Below, piece by piece: positions 10,004 through 19,283 of a stretch of 64,000 bases of DNA. This stretch comes from Weissella thailandensis (lineage in GTDB: Bacteria > Bacillota > Bacilli > Lactobacillales > Lactobacillaceae): positions 53,391-117,390 of the forward strand of contig NZ_BJEC01000006.1 of NCBI RefSeq assembly GCF_005405465.1, read 5' to 3'. Each line of letters opens with the position of its first letter. The stretch's first letter is position 1. The notes under the pieces were generated by a model. It did not search any database, was not told the DNA's origin, and saw nothing but the letters and a program-made list of their open reading frames with translations. The position numbers and the translations under genes were made by a program.

Positions 10004-10639
10004 ATGAAAATAACAATTATGGGTGGAACAGGTTATATTGGTCAGGGAATTCTATCTGCGCTCGTCCAGGATAGAAATAATTACGAACTGACTAGTTTAT
10101 CTCGTTCTGGTGCCCAAAATCATACAAACTTAGTCGATTCTGTGACTTATTTGGCTGTTGATTTGACTAAACCAGGTCATTGGCAGACGGTCATTGATAA
10201 TTCAGATGTTGTCGTTGATTGTGTGGGAATCTTTTTACCTAGTAAACGGAAAAATACGAGTTATCAGAAAAACAGTATTGATCCTGCAAAAACGGTTATT
10301 GACGAGTTAATGGCCAAGACAACGCAAACGAGGTTTGTCTTTATTGCTGCTAATAATGCACCATGGCCGCTTAAAAATTATATGAAAGCAAAAGAAGAGG
10401 TTATTGATTACGGTGTCGAAAAGTTGGATAATCGATTTGTAGCTGTTTATCCTGGAATGGTGTACGATAAACAACGTATGCTTAATTTCATTCCAGGCGT
10501 ATTATTACATTTCGCCATCTATGGATTACATTTGAATTTTTTGAAAAAATATCGTCCAGTTAAACGCCAAAAGTTTAATCAGGAAATGCTTAAAATTATT
10601 AATCAACAATCCAGTGTTTTGACAAACAAAATATCATAA
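10004..10639 (+). CDS. NAD(P)-binding Rossmann-fold protein, atypical SDR/epimerase type
   Basis: The N-terminus MKITIMGGTGYIGQGI is a GxxGxxG dinucleotide-binding motif, and the rest resembles NAD(P)-binding NmrA/atypical SDR proteins of about 210 residues. No clear YxxxK catalytic pair is seen in the usual place, so it may bind cofactor without being a classical dehydrogenase. The start has a good AAGGGG site. It lies 21 bases before the aminopeptidase gene, and the two probably share a transcript. No substrate can be assigned. Confidence 0.65.
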   Translation: MKITIMGGTGYIGQGILSALVQDRNNYELTSLSRSGAQNHTNLVDSVTYLAVDLTKPGHWQTVIDNSDVVVDCVGIFLPSKRKNTSYQKNSIDPAKTVIDELMAKTTQTRFVFIAANNAPWPLKNYMKAKEEVIDYGVEKLDNRFVAVYPGMVYDKQRMLNFIPGVLLHFAIYGLHLNFLKKYRPVKRQKFNQEMLKIINQQSSVLTNKIS

Positions 10640-10660
10640 TTACTTATAGGAGAGAAAAAG

Positions 10661-11464
10661 TTGATCACTTTAAAATCAAACAGAGAAATTTCAGGTATGG
10701 CACACTCTGGTAAAATTCTAGCGGGTGCCCATCTTGCATTACGAGATAAAATATATGTTGGCATGGATACTTGGGAAATTGAGGAAATTGTTAACCAATA
10801 TATTCTTGATCATGATGCAAAACCTTCAGAAAAGGGCTTTGAAGGATATAAATATGCCACTTGCATTAGCATTAATGATGAAGTAGCACACGCAACACCA
10901 CGTAAAGGATTAAAATTAAAAAATCATGATGTTGTGACAGTGGACTTTTGTGTTAATTGGCATGGTTATGAAAGTGATTCTGCTTGGACCTACGTTGTTG
11001 GTGAAAGTACACCCGAAATCGATCACTTAATGGATGTGACTCACACGGCTTTGTACTTAGCAATCGATCAAGCGCAAGTTGGTAATCGTTTAGGTGATAT
11101 TGGTTTTGCCATTCAAGACTATGTGGAAAATGAAAACCATATGGGTGACGTCCGTGATTTGATTGGTCATGGTATTGGTCCAACGATGCATGAAAAGCCA
11201 GATGTGTTCCATTATGGGGTCGCACATAAAGGATTACGCCTAAAAGCTGGTATGGTCATTACCATTGAGCCGATGGTCAATGCAGGTGGTGACTGGGAAA
11301 TTAATACTGAAATCGTTCCCGAAACTGGATGGGAGTATTATGTCTCAGGAGATGGTAGCTTGTCAGCACAGTATGAGCATACAATTGCGATTACGAATGA
11401 CGGACCTAAAATTTTGACATCCCAAGATCCAGTTGGCGATGCCAAGTATTTATGGCAAGATTAA
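10661..11464 (+). CDS. map: Type I methionine aminopeptidase
   Basis: The enzyme removes the initiator methionine from new proteins. All five metal ligands of the pita-bread fold are visible: Asp95, Asp106, His170 (GHGIGPTMHEKP), Glu203 (TIEPM) and Glu239. The start is TTG at 10661 behind AGGAGAG. The 267 residues are slightly longer than typical Map because of a C-terminal extension (DPVGDAKYLWQD). It may be the sole or a second Map of the cell, which this window cannot tell. Confidence 0.9.
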   Translation: MITLKSNREISGMAHSGKILAGAHLALRDKIYVGMDTWEIEEIVNQYILDHDAKPSEKGFEGYKYATCISINDEVAHATPRKGLKLKNHDVVTVDFCVNWHGYESDSAWTYVVGESTPEIDHLMDVTHTALYLAIDQAQVGNRLGDIGFAIQDYVENENHMGDVRDLIGHGIGPTMHEKPDVFHYGVAHKGLRLKAGMVITIEPMVNAGGDWEINTEIVPETGWEYYVSGDGSLSAQYEHTIAITNDGPKILTSQDPVGDAKYLWQD

Positions 11465-11480
11465 TCATTTTGAATAATTA

Positions 11481-11530
11481 GCACAAAAAGGCAACCCGAT
11501 TTATTAAAAAACGGGTTGCCTTTTTTGTGC
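11481..11530. terminator. Bidirectional terminator between map and scrA
   Basis: A nearly perfect palindrome has the core GGCAACCCG/CGGGTTGCC flanked by A-rich and T-rich arms (GCACAAAAA and TTTTTTGTGC). It can end transcription from both convergent genes. Confidence 0.9.
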
Positions 11531-11551
11531 ATATTCTTGATTATTAAAATC

Positions 11552-13471
11552 TTAAGCTGTTACAGCAACTAATGGGTCACCGTTTTTGACCTGGTTAGTT
11601 TCGATCGGTTCAACGTTGGCGAAGTCTGCGGTATTCGTAATTGCCATAATTAGCGTTGGATCATACCCAGCGTCAGCAATTTTTTCAATGTCAAAACTAC
11701 CTAATGGTTCACCTGCAGTAACATGTTGACCTTGTGAAACTTTAGCATCAAAATATTGTCCTCTTAAATTAACAGTATCAATTCCTAGATGAATTAAAAT
11801 CTCTGCACCATTATCTGATTTAATACCATAAGCATGTTTGGTTTCATAAGCAACTGTTATTGTCCCAGAAATCGGTGCGTATATGGTTGTATCACTTGGT
11901 ACGATTGCGGCACCATTACCCATTAATTTAGAAGAGAATACTTGGTCATTGACGTCTTCTAATTTAATTGCTGTACCAGAAACGGGTGCGTTAACAATTT
12001 CATCAGCTAAGTTAGTCTTGATTGATGCATTAGTAGCTGGTTTAGCATCATCGTTTTTGTTACCACCATCGATGATAGCAAACTTCGCTGCATTTTTCTT
12101 ACCGTACAGATAGGTCAGGGTAAAGGCAATCACAAATGAAATCACTTCACATAACAGATATGCGGGAATTGACTTTGCGTTAATTGATAAGAAGCCTAGG
12201 AATCCTGCTGATCCAAGTGATACCGCAATGACGTGCATTAAGCCAGCGAATGCCGCTGCCACACCGGAACCAATCAAAGCGCAAAAGAATGGAAACTTAT
12301 ATTTTAGATTAACCCCAAACAACGCCGGTTCAGTAATTCCCAATAGGGCAGATACAGTGGCAGAAGAAGATAATCCTTTCATCTTTTTATTTTTTGTCAA
12401 CGCAAATACACCAAATGTTGCAGCTCCTTGAGCAACGTTTGCCATCGAAGCGACAACGAATATAAAGTCACCATAACCACTGTGATTTTGTGTGAACGCC
12501 GTAACTAATTGTGTTTCAATAGCAGGAAAACTTTGATGAAGCCCGGTTAATACGATCGGCGAGTATAACAGTCCAAAAATCCCTGTTCCCACAAAACCTA
12601 ATGTTTGATAGATAAAGACAATCCCATTAGTAACACCATCTGAAAGTAGGCGCATGACTGGTCCGACGATAACAAATGTTAGAAAACCAGTTACCATTAA
12701 TGAAATTAAAGGTGTAAAAGTAAAGTCAACTGCAGATGGTAATCTTTTATGTAAGTATTTTTCAATTAACGACAAAATATAAACGGCAGCTAGGACAGGA
12801 ATAACTTGATAATAGTAGTTATTTTGTGAAACAGTTAAACCGAAAATGTCCCATGATTGATTGGCTATTAAATCTGGTGACACCATGATCATAGCTAAAG
12901 CTGCACCTAGGTATTGGTTAGCACCAAAACGTTTGGCGGCTGAAATACCGACTAAGATGGGCATGAATATGAAGGGAGCAGCTGACATGACTTGAATCAT
13001 CGCTGAGAATCCCTTAATAATTGGGAAACTTTCTACTAGAGCTTTTGGCCCAAATAAGTCAGGTGAAGTTAGAAAGTTATTTAATGCCATTAGCAGACCA
13101 CCAGCTACTAAGGCTGGAATGATTGGCACAAAAATATCAGATAGTAATTTAATAAAAGCCATGATTGGATTTTTCTTTTTACCATCTTGAGTGACATTTT
13201 TAAGCTCTTCAGTTGAAACTGGCGTAACATTTGCAATATTTATTAATTCGTCATAGACATTATTAACATCCCCAGGACCAATAATAATTTGATATTGACC
13301 ATTTGTTTTGAATGTTCCTTTAACATCATCATTATTATCTAGAGCATCTTGATTTAGTTTACTTTCATCTTTGATAACTAATCGTAGTCGTGTTGCACAA
13401 TGTGCAGCAGCAGCAAAATTGTCCTTACCAACCGCTGAGACAATCTCATTAGCGACTTTTTTATGATCCAT
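11552..13471 (-). CDS. scrA: PTS sucrose transporter, fused EIIBCA
   Basis: This 639-residue permease imports sucrose as sucrose-6-phosphate. Domains in order are EIIB (phospho-Cys25 in AAHCATRL), the multi-spanning EIIC (about residues 105-455) and EIIA (phospho-His561 in HLGIDTV). It is divergent from scrB, which hydrolyses the product. The start has a GGAG site. The promoter region carries a ScrR-type operator over the -35 box and a cre site downstream of the -10, so induction by sucrose and repression by CcpA are expected. Related glucoside permeases exist, but the scrB/scrR context makes sucrose by far the best call. Confidence 0.93.
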   Translation of the reverse strand: MDHKKVANEIVSAVGKDNFAAAAHCATRLRLVIKDESKLNQDALDNNDDVKGTFKTNGQYQIIIGPGDVNNVYDELINIANVTPVSTEELKNVTQDGKKKNPIMAFIKLLSDIFVPIIPALVAGGLLMALNNFLTSPDLFGPKALVESFPIIKGFSAMIQVMSAAPFIFMPILVGISAAKRFGANQYLGAALAMIMVSPDLIANQSWDIFGLTVSQNNYYYQVIPVLAAVYILSLIEKYLHKRLPSAVDFTFTPLISLMVTGFLTFVIVGPVMRLLSDGVTNGIVFIYQTLGFVGTGIFGLLYSPIVLTGLHQSFPAIETQLVTAFTQNHSGYGDFIFVVASMANVAQGAATFGVFALTKNKKMKGLSSSATVSALLGITEPALFGVNLKYKFPFFCALIGSGVAAAFAGLMHVIAVSLGSAGFLGFLSINAKSIPAYLLCEVISFVIAFTLTYLYGKKNAAKFAIIDGGNKNDDAKPATNASIKTNLADEIVNAPVSGTAIKLEDVNDQVFSSKLMGNGAAIVPSDTTIYAPISGTITVAYETKHAYGIKSDNGAEILIHLGIDTVNLRGQYFDAKVSQGQHVTAGEPLGSFDIEKIADAGYDPTLIMAITNTADFANVEPIETNQVKNGDPLVAVTA

Positions 13472-13489
13472 TTGTCTACTCCTTATTTT

Positions 13490-13503
13490 TGAAAGCGTTT
13501 TCT
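13490..13503. promoter_or_regulatory. cre site upstream of scrA
   Basis: TGAAAGCGTTTTCT matches the cre core TGNAANCGNWNNCW fully and lies in the scrA leader, 19 bases before the start codon. It should give CcpA repression of scrA. Confidence 0.7.
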
Positions 13504-13540
13504 TTATAATTACACTTATTAGGATACCTTATTTTTGTTT

Positions 13541-13560
13541 TATGTCAATCGTTTGACATA
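13541..13560. promoter_or_regulatory. ScrR-type operator 1 (scrA side)
   Basis: TATGTCAATCGTTTGACATA is a near-perfect LacI-family palindrome centred on CG. On the minus strand the TTGACA at 13548-13543 serves as the -35 of scrA, with TATCCT at 13526-13521 as a possible -10. Confidence 0.75.
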
Positions 13561-13605
13561 AACTTTAATGATTTAATTTTTTTAAATTATTTATCAGTCT
13601 TTCGT

Positions 13606-13625
13606 TATGTTAAACGTTTGACATA
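13606..13625. promoter_or_regulatory. ScrR-type operator 2 overlapping the scrB promoter
   Basis: TATGTTAAACGTTTGACATA differs from operator 1 at two positions. Its TTGACA (13618-13623) is the -35 of scrB, with TATCTT (13641-13646) 17 bases on as the -10. The two operators are 65 bases apart, centre to centre. Confidence 0.75.
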
Positions 13626-13704
13626 TTGTGTTGCATATTTTATCTTAGAAGTGATAATTTTCTAATTTAGTAACCATTTCCAATTTAATAGGGGATTAAT
13701 TCAT

Positions 13705-15183
13705 ATGATTTGGACGAGAGAAAAAAGATACCAACCTTACAGCGCATATTCAAAAGTAGATAAAGAAAATTTAGCAGAACAAGTATCATCGTCAGTGTAC
13801 AAGCCAGCGTTTCATATACATCCAACTTCAGGATTACTGAATGATCCTAATGGATTTTCTTATTTTAATGGTCAATGGCATATATTTTATCAGGCTTTTC
13901 CTTTTGGACCAGTCCATGGTCTAAAATCGTGGGTTCATTGTGTTTCAGATGATTTAGTCCAGTGGCATAATTTAGGTATCGCATTAAAACCGGGCGACCG
14001 CTATGATTCACATGGTGCCTATTCTGGATCAGCCCAAGTAATCAAGGATCGATTATTCCTGATGTACACGGGAAATGTACGAAATAAAAATTGGCAGCGT
14101 CATAGTTATCAGATTGGTGCTTGGATGGATGAAAATAACCAAATTACAAAAGTAAACCAACTACTTATTGAAGCGCCTGATTATGTGACTGAGCATTTTA
14201 GAGACCCACAATTGTTAAAAGTAAATGATGACTATTTCGCTTTAATTGGTGCGCAGGATAAACAAAATTTACGTGGTGAATTTTCATTATATAAAACTCA
14301 GGATTTAAAAAATTGGGAAGATATGGGATACATACAACATAATCTTGGTGATTTGGGATATATGGTTGAGTGTCCAAATTTAGTTTATGTTGACGAAAAA
14401 CCTGTGCTAATTTTTTGTCCACAAGGATTACCGCAGAATGTTTTGCCAACAGAAAATATTTATCCGAACGTCTATACGATCGGTAGTCAGCTAGATTTTA
14501 AAACTGGTACTTGGTATTCAGATACATCGATGCTAAATCAACTAGACAATGGCTTTGATGTTTATGCCAGTCAAGCATTTAATGCACCAGATGGACAGGC
14601 ATATTTGATAAGTTGGATTGGGCTACCTGAAATAAGCTATCCAACGGATAAAGAAAATTGGGCGCATTGCCTGAGTTTAGTAAAACGACTAAAAGTAGTC
14701 GATGACAAACTTTATCAAATACCAGTCACTGCTATGTCTACTTTGGCTGTTGTAGAACAAACATTACCCCAAAATCAACGCGTATTAGTTACTGATGCCA
14801 AGCAACAATATGAGTTGCGCTTAGATTTGGCACCTGATCAAACAGGTAATTTATTACTAGTTAGTGATGGCAGCAGTAATCATGCGCTACAATTAAAATT
14901 TGATACAAATAATGACGGTTATTTAATTGTTGACCGATCAAATGTAGGGGAGCAATTTGCAACTGAATATGGTGAAACACGCCAAGTGAATGTCACTTCA
15001 CATCACAAACTGTCACTAGATATCTTTGTTGATCATTCAATTTGTGAGATTTTTATAAATGGTGGTGAGCAAGTGATGACATTACGTTTCTTTGCACCAC
15101 AAGCACAAACAATGATTGCGTTTTCTGAACAAAATAAGCTAAAATATTCAGGTAGTTATATTGCATTAAGCGGTATGGAATAG
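13705..15183 (+). CDS. scrB: Sucrose-6-phosphate hydrolase (GH32)
   Basis: The enzyme cleaves sucrose-6-phosphate to glucose-6-phosphate and fructose. GH32 signatures are present: the nucleophile motif LLNDPNGF near residue 48, FRDPQLL (transition-state Asp) and MVECPNL (acid/base Glu). A C-terminal beta-sandwich domain follows. At 492 residues it is full length. It is divergent from scrA, with scrR following 46 bases later. Confidence 0.95.
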   Translation: MIWTREKRYQPYSAYSKVDKENLAEQVSSSVYKPAFHIHPTSGLLNDPNGFSYFNGQWHIFYQAFPFGPVHGLKSWVHCVSDDLVQWHNLGIALKPGDRYDSHGAYSGSAQVIKDRLFLMYTGNVRNKNWQRHSYQIGAWMDENNQITKVNQLLIEAPDYVTEHFRDPQLLKVNDDYFALIGAQDKQNLRGEFSLYKTQDLKNWEDMGYIQHNLGDLGYMVECPNLVYVDEKPVLIFCPQGLPQNVLPTENIYPNVYTIGSQLDFKTGTWYSDTSMLNQLDNGFDVYASQAFNAPDGQAYLISWIGLPEISYPTDKENWAHCLSLVKRLKVVDDKLYQIPVTAMSTLAVVEQTLPQNQRVLVTDAKQQYELRLDLAPDQTGNLLLVSDGSSNHALQLKFDTNNDGYLIVDRSNVGEQFATEYGETRQVNVTSHHKLSLDIFVDHSICEIFINGGEQVMTLRFFAPQAQTMIAFSEQNKLKYSGSYIALSGME

Positions 15184-15229
15184 CTAAATTATTAGAAATT
15201 TATATTGAAGAAAAAAAGGATGTGTCATT

Positions 15230-16213
15230 GTGAAACCAAAGTTATCTGATGTTGCTGAAGAAGCCGGTGTATCACCAACAACTGTCTCTCGTGTTATTAA
15301 CAATCACGGTTATTTGAGCGCGACGACAAAACAAAAAGTTTATGATGCAATGGCGACATTGAACTATCAGCCAAATTCTTTAGCAAGATCTTTGAAAGGG
15401 AAAAAGACGCATATCATTGGTCTTATTTTTCCTGGTATTACAAATCCTTTTTTTGCAGAATTAATTGAAAAATTAGAAAAGCAGTTATTCTTGCAAGGAT
15501 ATAAGGTTATTTTGTGTAATTCTGCGGATGATGTTGACAAAGAGCGGAACTATTTACAAATGTTAATTGCTAACCAAGTTGACGGTATTATCACGGGTGC
15601 GCACAATTTAGGCATTAAAGAATATCAAAATACAAATTTGCCAATTGTGGCTTTTGATCGGCGTTACATATCCGGGATGCCAACAATCAGTAGCGATAAC
15701 TTGCAGGGGGGGATTTTGGCAACAAATACCCTATATAAAGCAGGTGCAAAAAATATTTACTTTATGGGAAATCCAAACCAAAAAGGTAACCCAACTGATC
15801 GGCGTTTGCAAGGGTATCAACAACAAATGGCTAAATTAGGCTTGGAAAATCATGTTTTTCCAATTTTCTTTGATGAAACCCCAAAAATCAAGCAAGTTTC
15901 TATTCAACAATTTTTAAAGAAAAATCACGTCGACGGTATTATTTGTAGTGATGATTTAACGGCTATTCTGGTATTACAAACTGCCCGTGCGCTGAATATT
16001 AAAGTGCCAAATGATTTAAAAATAGTTGGCTATGATGGTACTGAGTTTGTTCAAACATACTTTCCTGAACTGACGACGGTGGTACAGCCAATGGATGATA
16101 TCGTTATGATGCTTGTTGAAAGTTTGATTAATCGTATAACAAATCGTGAAGATAAACTTGAAGAGAGTGATTTTATTTTACCGGTCTCTTTATATCACGG
16201 TGGCACAGTGTAA
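15230..16213 (+). CDS. scrR: LacI-family sucrose operon repressor
   Basis: The N-terminal LacI helix-turn-helix (KLSDVAEEAGVSPTTVSRVINNHG) is followed by a periplasmic-binding-protein-like sensor domain, 327 residues in total. The start is GTG at 15230 behind AAGGATGTG. The gene follows scrB in the same direction, and two palindromic operators lie in the scrA-scrB gap. The effector is probably a sugar phosphate or fructose. The assignment rests on context plus family. Confidence 0.9.
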   Translation: MKPKLSDVAEEAGVSPTTVSRVINNHGYLSATTKQKVYDAMATLNYQPNSLARSLKGKKTHIIGLIFPGITNPFFAELIEKLEKQLFLQGYKVILCNSADDVDKERNYLQMLIANQVDGIITGAHNLGIKEYQNTNLPIVAFDRRYISGMPTISSDNLQGGILATNTLYKAGAKNIYFMGNPNQKGNPTDRRLQGYQQQMAKLGLENHVFPIFFDETPKIKQVSIQQFLKKNHVDGIICSDDLTAILVLQTARALNIKVPNDLKIVGYDGTEFVQTYFPELTTVVQPMDDIVMMLVESLINRITNREDKLEESDFILPVSLYHGGTV

Positions 16214-16225
16214 ATTTGATAGACA

Positions 16226-16275
16226 AATACAGTTTTGAAATGAAGTGTTTTTTATTTTCAAAACTGTATTTTTTT
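16226..16275 (+). terminator. Terminator after scrR
   Basis: AATACAGTTTTGAAA pairs with TTTTCAAAACTGTATT over a 14-base loop and is followed by seven T. Confidence 0.85.
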
Positions 16276-16391
16276 GTGCAAAAATTAGTCAGCCAATCTA
16301 TTCCTAACATGATAATCTAAGAAAACCTCAGACATATTAGGGTACTGTCAGATAAGAAAAATAATCAAGAATTGTCTAAAACCTAAAAAAA

Positions 16392-16450
16392 ACCTGACTA
16401 GTCTAGAAATGCTTGCCTATGCATAGTTAGCCAAGACCTGACTAGTCTAG
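16392..16450. promoter_or_regulatory. Two direct 15-bp repeats, candidate TreR operators
   Basis: ACCTGACTAGTCTAG occurs at 16392-16406 and again at 16436-16450, 44 bases apart, close to four helical turns. Each contains the palindrome GACTAGTC. They precede the GntR-type regulator gene of the trehalose operon and are the best candidates for its own binding sites. This is inferred from position only. Confidence 0.55.
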
Positions 16451-16476
16451 TTATACAAAGCTTGGTACAAATGAAT

Positions 16477-16490
16477 TGAAACCGTTTTCA
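16477..16490. promoter_or_regulatory. cre site before the trehalose operon
   Basis: TGAAACCGTTTTCA fits TGNAANCGNWNNCW completely. It lies 40 bases before the treR start codon, between the repeat pair and the ribosome site. Confidence 0.7.
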
Positions 16491-16529
16491 TATTCATGTA
16501 CACTGAACGTGTTGAAAGGGGATATTGAA

Positions 16530-17234
16530 ATGGAAAAATATCAAAAAATATATTCTGACCTCTTGAAAGCATTACAAGATAATGTCTACCAACCAGGTGA
16601 TTATTTACCTAGTGACGGGCAACTTGTTATACGTTATCAAGTTTCTCGTGAGACGGTGCGTAAAGCTGTCAAGACATTGGCTAATGATGGCTATGTCCAA
16701 AGGCTACCTGGCCGAGGTTCAGTCGTTTTGGATCGAAAGCATTTTGTATTCCCTGTTTCAACACTTGAAAGTTATCGTGAAATGGTTGCGCAAGCGCACC
16801 TAGATGCTAGTAATGATGTCATTGTTATTAAGCAAAATGTGCCTGTTCCGGAAAAAATAACAGGAGGTGACTCACCAGTATTAAGTACATTGGTCGTACG
16901 TCGGCGTTGGGTTGATGGTGAAGAGATGGTCTTAGATTATGATTATATTAATCAAGCTGTTATTGATCATGTTCCGCATACGGCGGCTAAGAATTCATTG
17001 TTTGATTACTTTGAAAATCAGTTAGGTCTACAAATTGATTATGCAGTTAAACGAATGACAGTTGAAAAAGGAAATGTTGAAGATCGACAGTTACTTCATA
17101 TTGATGAGGGGATGTCTATGGTAGTTATTCGGAGTGAAACCCGTCTATCTGATAATCGCATCTTATCTTATACTGAATCACGACATCGTGCAGATCGCTT
17201 TACAAGTGTTGAATTTGCAAGACGTCATAAATAG
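16530..17234 (+). CDS. treR: GntR-family trehalose operon regulator (TreR-like)
   Basis: The winged-helix GntR domain covers residues 1-68 (PSDGQLVIRYQVSRETVRKA), followed by a UTRA effector domain, 234 residues in total. An upstream in-frame ATG at 16476 lies next to the cre site; the ATG at 16530 follows AAAGGGG and gives the family N-terminus MEKYQKIYSDLL. It is the first gene of a PTS-phosphorylase operon, as in other lactic acid bacteria. The likely effector is trehalose-6-phosphate. Confidence 0.85.
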   Translation: MEKYQKIYSDLLKALQDNVYQPGDYLPSDGQLVIRYQVSRETVRKAVKTLANDGYVQRLPGRGSVVLDRKHFVFPVSTLESYREMVAQAHLDASNDVIVIKQNVPVPEKITGGDSPVLSTLVVRRRWVDGEEMVLDYDYINQAVIDHVPHTAAKNSLFDYFENQLGLQIDYAVKRMTVEKGNVEDRQLLHIDEGMSMVVIRSETRLSDNRILSYTESRHRADRFTSVEFARRHK

Positions 17235-17245
17235 GAGGACTCTAT

Positions 17246-17734
17246 ATGTTTGGGTTTGGAAAGAAAAAAACAGTTGCCGATGACAACAAATTGTACACGC
17301 CAGTAACAGGAGAGGTTATTAATTTAGAAAACGTTTCTGATCCTGTATTTGCTGGGAAAATGATGGGGGATGGCTTTGCTGTAGAGCCTACGGAAGGCAC
17401 GATCGTTTCCCCCGTTGCTGGTAAAGTGACTATTCAACAAGGGCATGCTGTTGGTTTAGAGAGGGCCGATGGTTTGGAAATACTCGTACACATTGGTATT
17501 GATACGGTTTCACTAAATGGTGCGCCATTTACACCAAACGTGAAAGTTGGGGATGTTGTAGAAGGTGGGGACACCTTGGCAACAGTAGACTGGCAGCAGG
17601 TTGATGATGCGAAATTACCAAAGACAACGATGGTGTTAATAACAAATTCGGCTGAAAAATTAGATACTTTGTCTGTAGATGTAGGAAATTCATCTGCTGG
17701 AAGTCAGATTGGGCAAGCGATTGCCATAGGTTAA
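17246..17734 (+). CDS. PTS glucose-type EIIA component
   Basis: This 162-residue free-standing EIIA-Glc-type domain carries the phospho-His82 in LVHIGIDTVSL. It starts behind AGGAGG eleven bases after treR and ends 16 bases before treB. TreB here lacks an EIIA domain, so this protein is its probable phosphodonor. The N-terminal MFGFGKKK resembles that of Crr proteins. Confidence 0.9.
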   Translation: MFGFGKKKTVADDNKLYTPVTGEVINLENVSDPVFAGKMMGDGFAVEPTEGTIVSPVAGKVTIQQGHAVGLERADGLEILVHIGIDTVSLNGAPFTPNVKVGDVVEGGDTLATVDWQQVDDAKLPKTTMVLITNSAEKLDTLSVDVGNSSAGSQIGQAIAIG

Positions 17735-17750
17735 ATTGGGGAGAATTGAG

Positions 17751-19262
17751 ATGGCAAAACAAAATTATGATGAACTAGCACAGAACATTATTACAAATGT
17801 CGGTGGTAAAGATAACGTTGATAAGGTCATTCACTGTATTACACGTTTACGATTTTATTTGAATGATGAGAAAAAGGCAGATACGGATGCAATTCAAGAC
17901 TTAGATGGTGTTGCAGGTGCTGTCTATAATGCGCAATTAGGTCAGTATCAAGTGGTTATCGGACAAGCAGTAGAAGATGTCTACGATAAAGTAATTGAAC
18001 AACTGGGAGATGATGTTGTTGACGAAGAGGCAACTGATGCCGCTGTTGAAGCAACTGGTGGTCAGAAATCGAATAAACCAGATGGATTCTTTGGCATGAT
18101 TAAATATGGTTTCCAATTATTGATTGGAACAATTACTGGATCAATGATGCCAATCATCGGTTTGTTAGCTGCTTCTGGTATTTTAAAAGGTATTTTAACG
18201 TTATTTACGTTTAACCTAGGTTGGATCAATGAATCTTCAGCGACATATCAAATCATTAATACAATTGGTGATTCGACATTTTATTTCTTGCCAATTTTGG
18301 TTGGATATACCGCTGCTAAGCAATTAAAGTCGGATCCGATTATTGTTGCTGCCATTGCTGGTGTGTTAGTACATCCAACGATGGTGGAATTGGGAGAAAA
18401 AACGTCAAAGAACTTTGTTGAATTCCTAGGGGTAACCATGAATGCGAACTTCTTTGGGTTACCGATTCATATTCCATCATATACGTATTCAATTTTCCCA
18501 ATCATCTTTGCTGCATGGCTTGCAAGGCCAGTTGGTAACTGGTTCAAAAAGGTCTTGCCATTGAGTTTGCGTTCAATTTTCCAGCCACTATTTACGTTGT
18601 TTATTGTTTCAATCGTCGTATTAGTAGTTGTTGGTCCGGTGATTACATTGATTTCATCTGGATTGGCAACATTTATTAATTGGATAGTGACATTGAATCA
18701 GGCAATTGCTGGATTACTAATTGGTGGTCTATATCAAGTACTAGTTATCTTCGGTTTGCATTGGATGATTATCCCACTTATTTCTAACGATATTGCACAA
18801 ACCGGTCATTCAGTTTTGAATGGTTTGATTAACTTTACGATGATTGCACAAGGTGCTGGGGCACTAGCTGTTTGGGCAAAAACCAAGATTACAAATATTA
18901 AGAGCTTGGCATTCGCTGGTGCCTTGTCAGGATTTGCTGGTGTAACTGAGCCGGCAATGTATGGAATTAACTTGAAGTATGGTCGCGTATTCTGGATGGC
19001 TAATATTGGTGGTGCTGTCGGTGGACTGATTGCTGGACTGTTACATGTTGATATGTTTGGGTTCACCGGTTCATGGATTGGATTCCCATCATTCTTCTCA
19101 AAGACAGATCCAAATAACATTTGGTACTTCGTCATCGCCGCTACAGTAACCACAGTTGTTTCATTCATTGCGGTCTACTTCTGGGGCTTCAAGGATTCTG
19201 ATGTGAAGAATGCCAAGAATGCTGAAAAGAAAAACGTATTTAAGGATGCTGTTAACGACTGA
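17751..19262 (+). CDS. treB: PTS trehalose transporter EIIBC
   Basis: The permease imports trehalose as trehalose-6-phosphate. EIIB with phospho-Cys29 (VIHCITRL) is followed by the EIIC membrane domain from about residue 100. A TTG at 17736 extends the frame, but the ATG at 17751 has the better GGGGAG spacing and gives 503 residues. The downstream GH65 and beta-PGM genes show the phosphorolytic route for its product. Specificity for trehalose over other disaccharides is inferred from operon structure. Confidence 0.88.
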   Translation: MAKQNYDELAQNIITNVGGKDNVDKVIHCITRLRFYLNDEKKADTDAIQDLDGVAGAVYNAQLGQYQVVIGQAVEDVYDKVIEQLGDDVVDEEATDAAVEATGGQKSNKPDGFFGMIKYGFQLLIGTITGSMMPIIGLLAASGILKGILTLFTFNLGWINESSATYQIINTIGDSTFYFLPILVGYTAAKQLKSDPIIVAAIAGVLVHPTMVELGEKTSKNFVEFLGVTMNANFFGLPIHIPSYTYSIFPIIFAAWLARPVGNWFKKVLPLSLRSIFQPLFTLFIVSIVVLVVVGPVITLISSGLATFINWIVTLNQAIAGLLIGGLYQVLVIFGLHWMIIPLISNDIAQTGHSVLNGLINFTMIAQGAGALAVWAKTKITNIKSLAFAGALSGFAGVTEPAMYGINLKYGRVFWMANIGGAVGGLIAGLLHVDMFGFTGSWIGFPSFFSKTDPNNIWYFVIAATVTTVVSFIAVYFWGFKDSDVKNAKNAEKKNVFKDAVND

Positions 19263-19283
19263 TTTTGAGGAAGGGAGCTTTTG

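Noticed and set aside
11883..12431. Plus-strand frames inside scrA and other genes
   Set aside because: They are opposite-strand shadows of long, well-conserved genes and lack ribosome sites.
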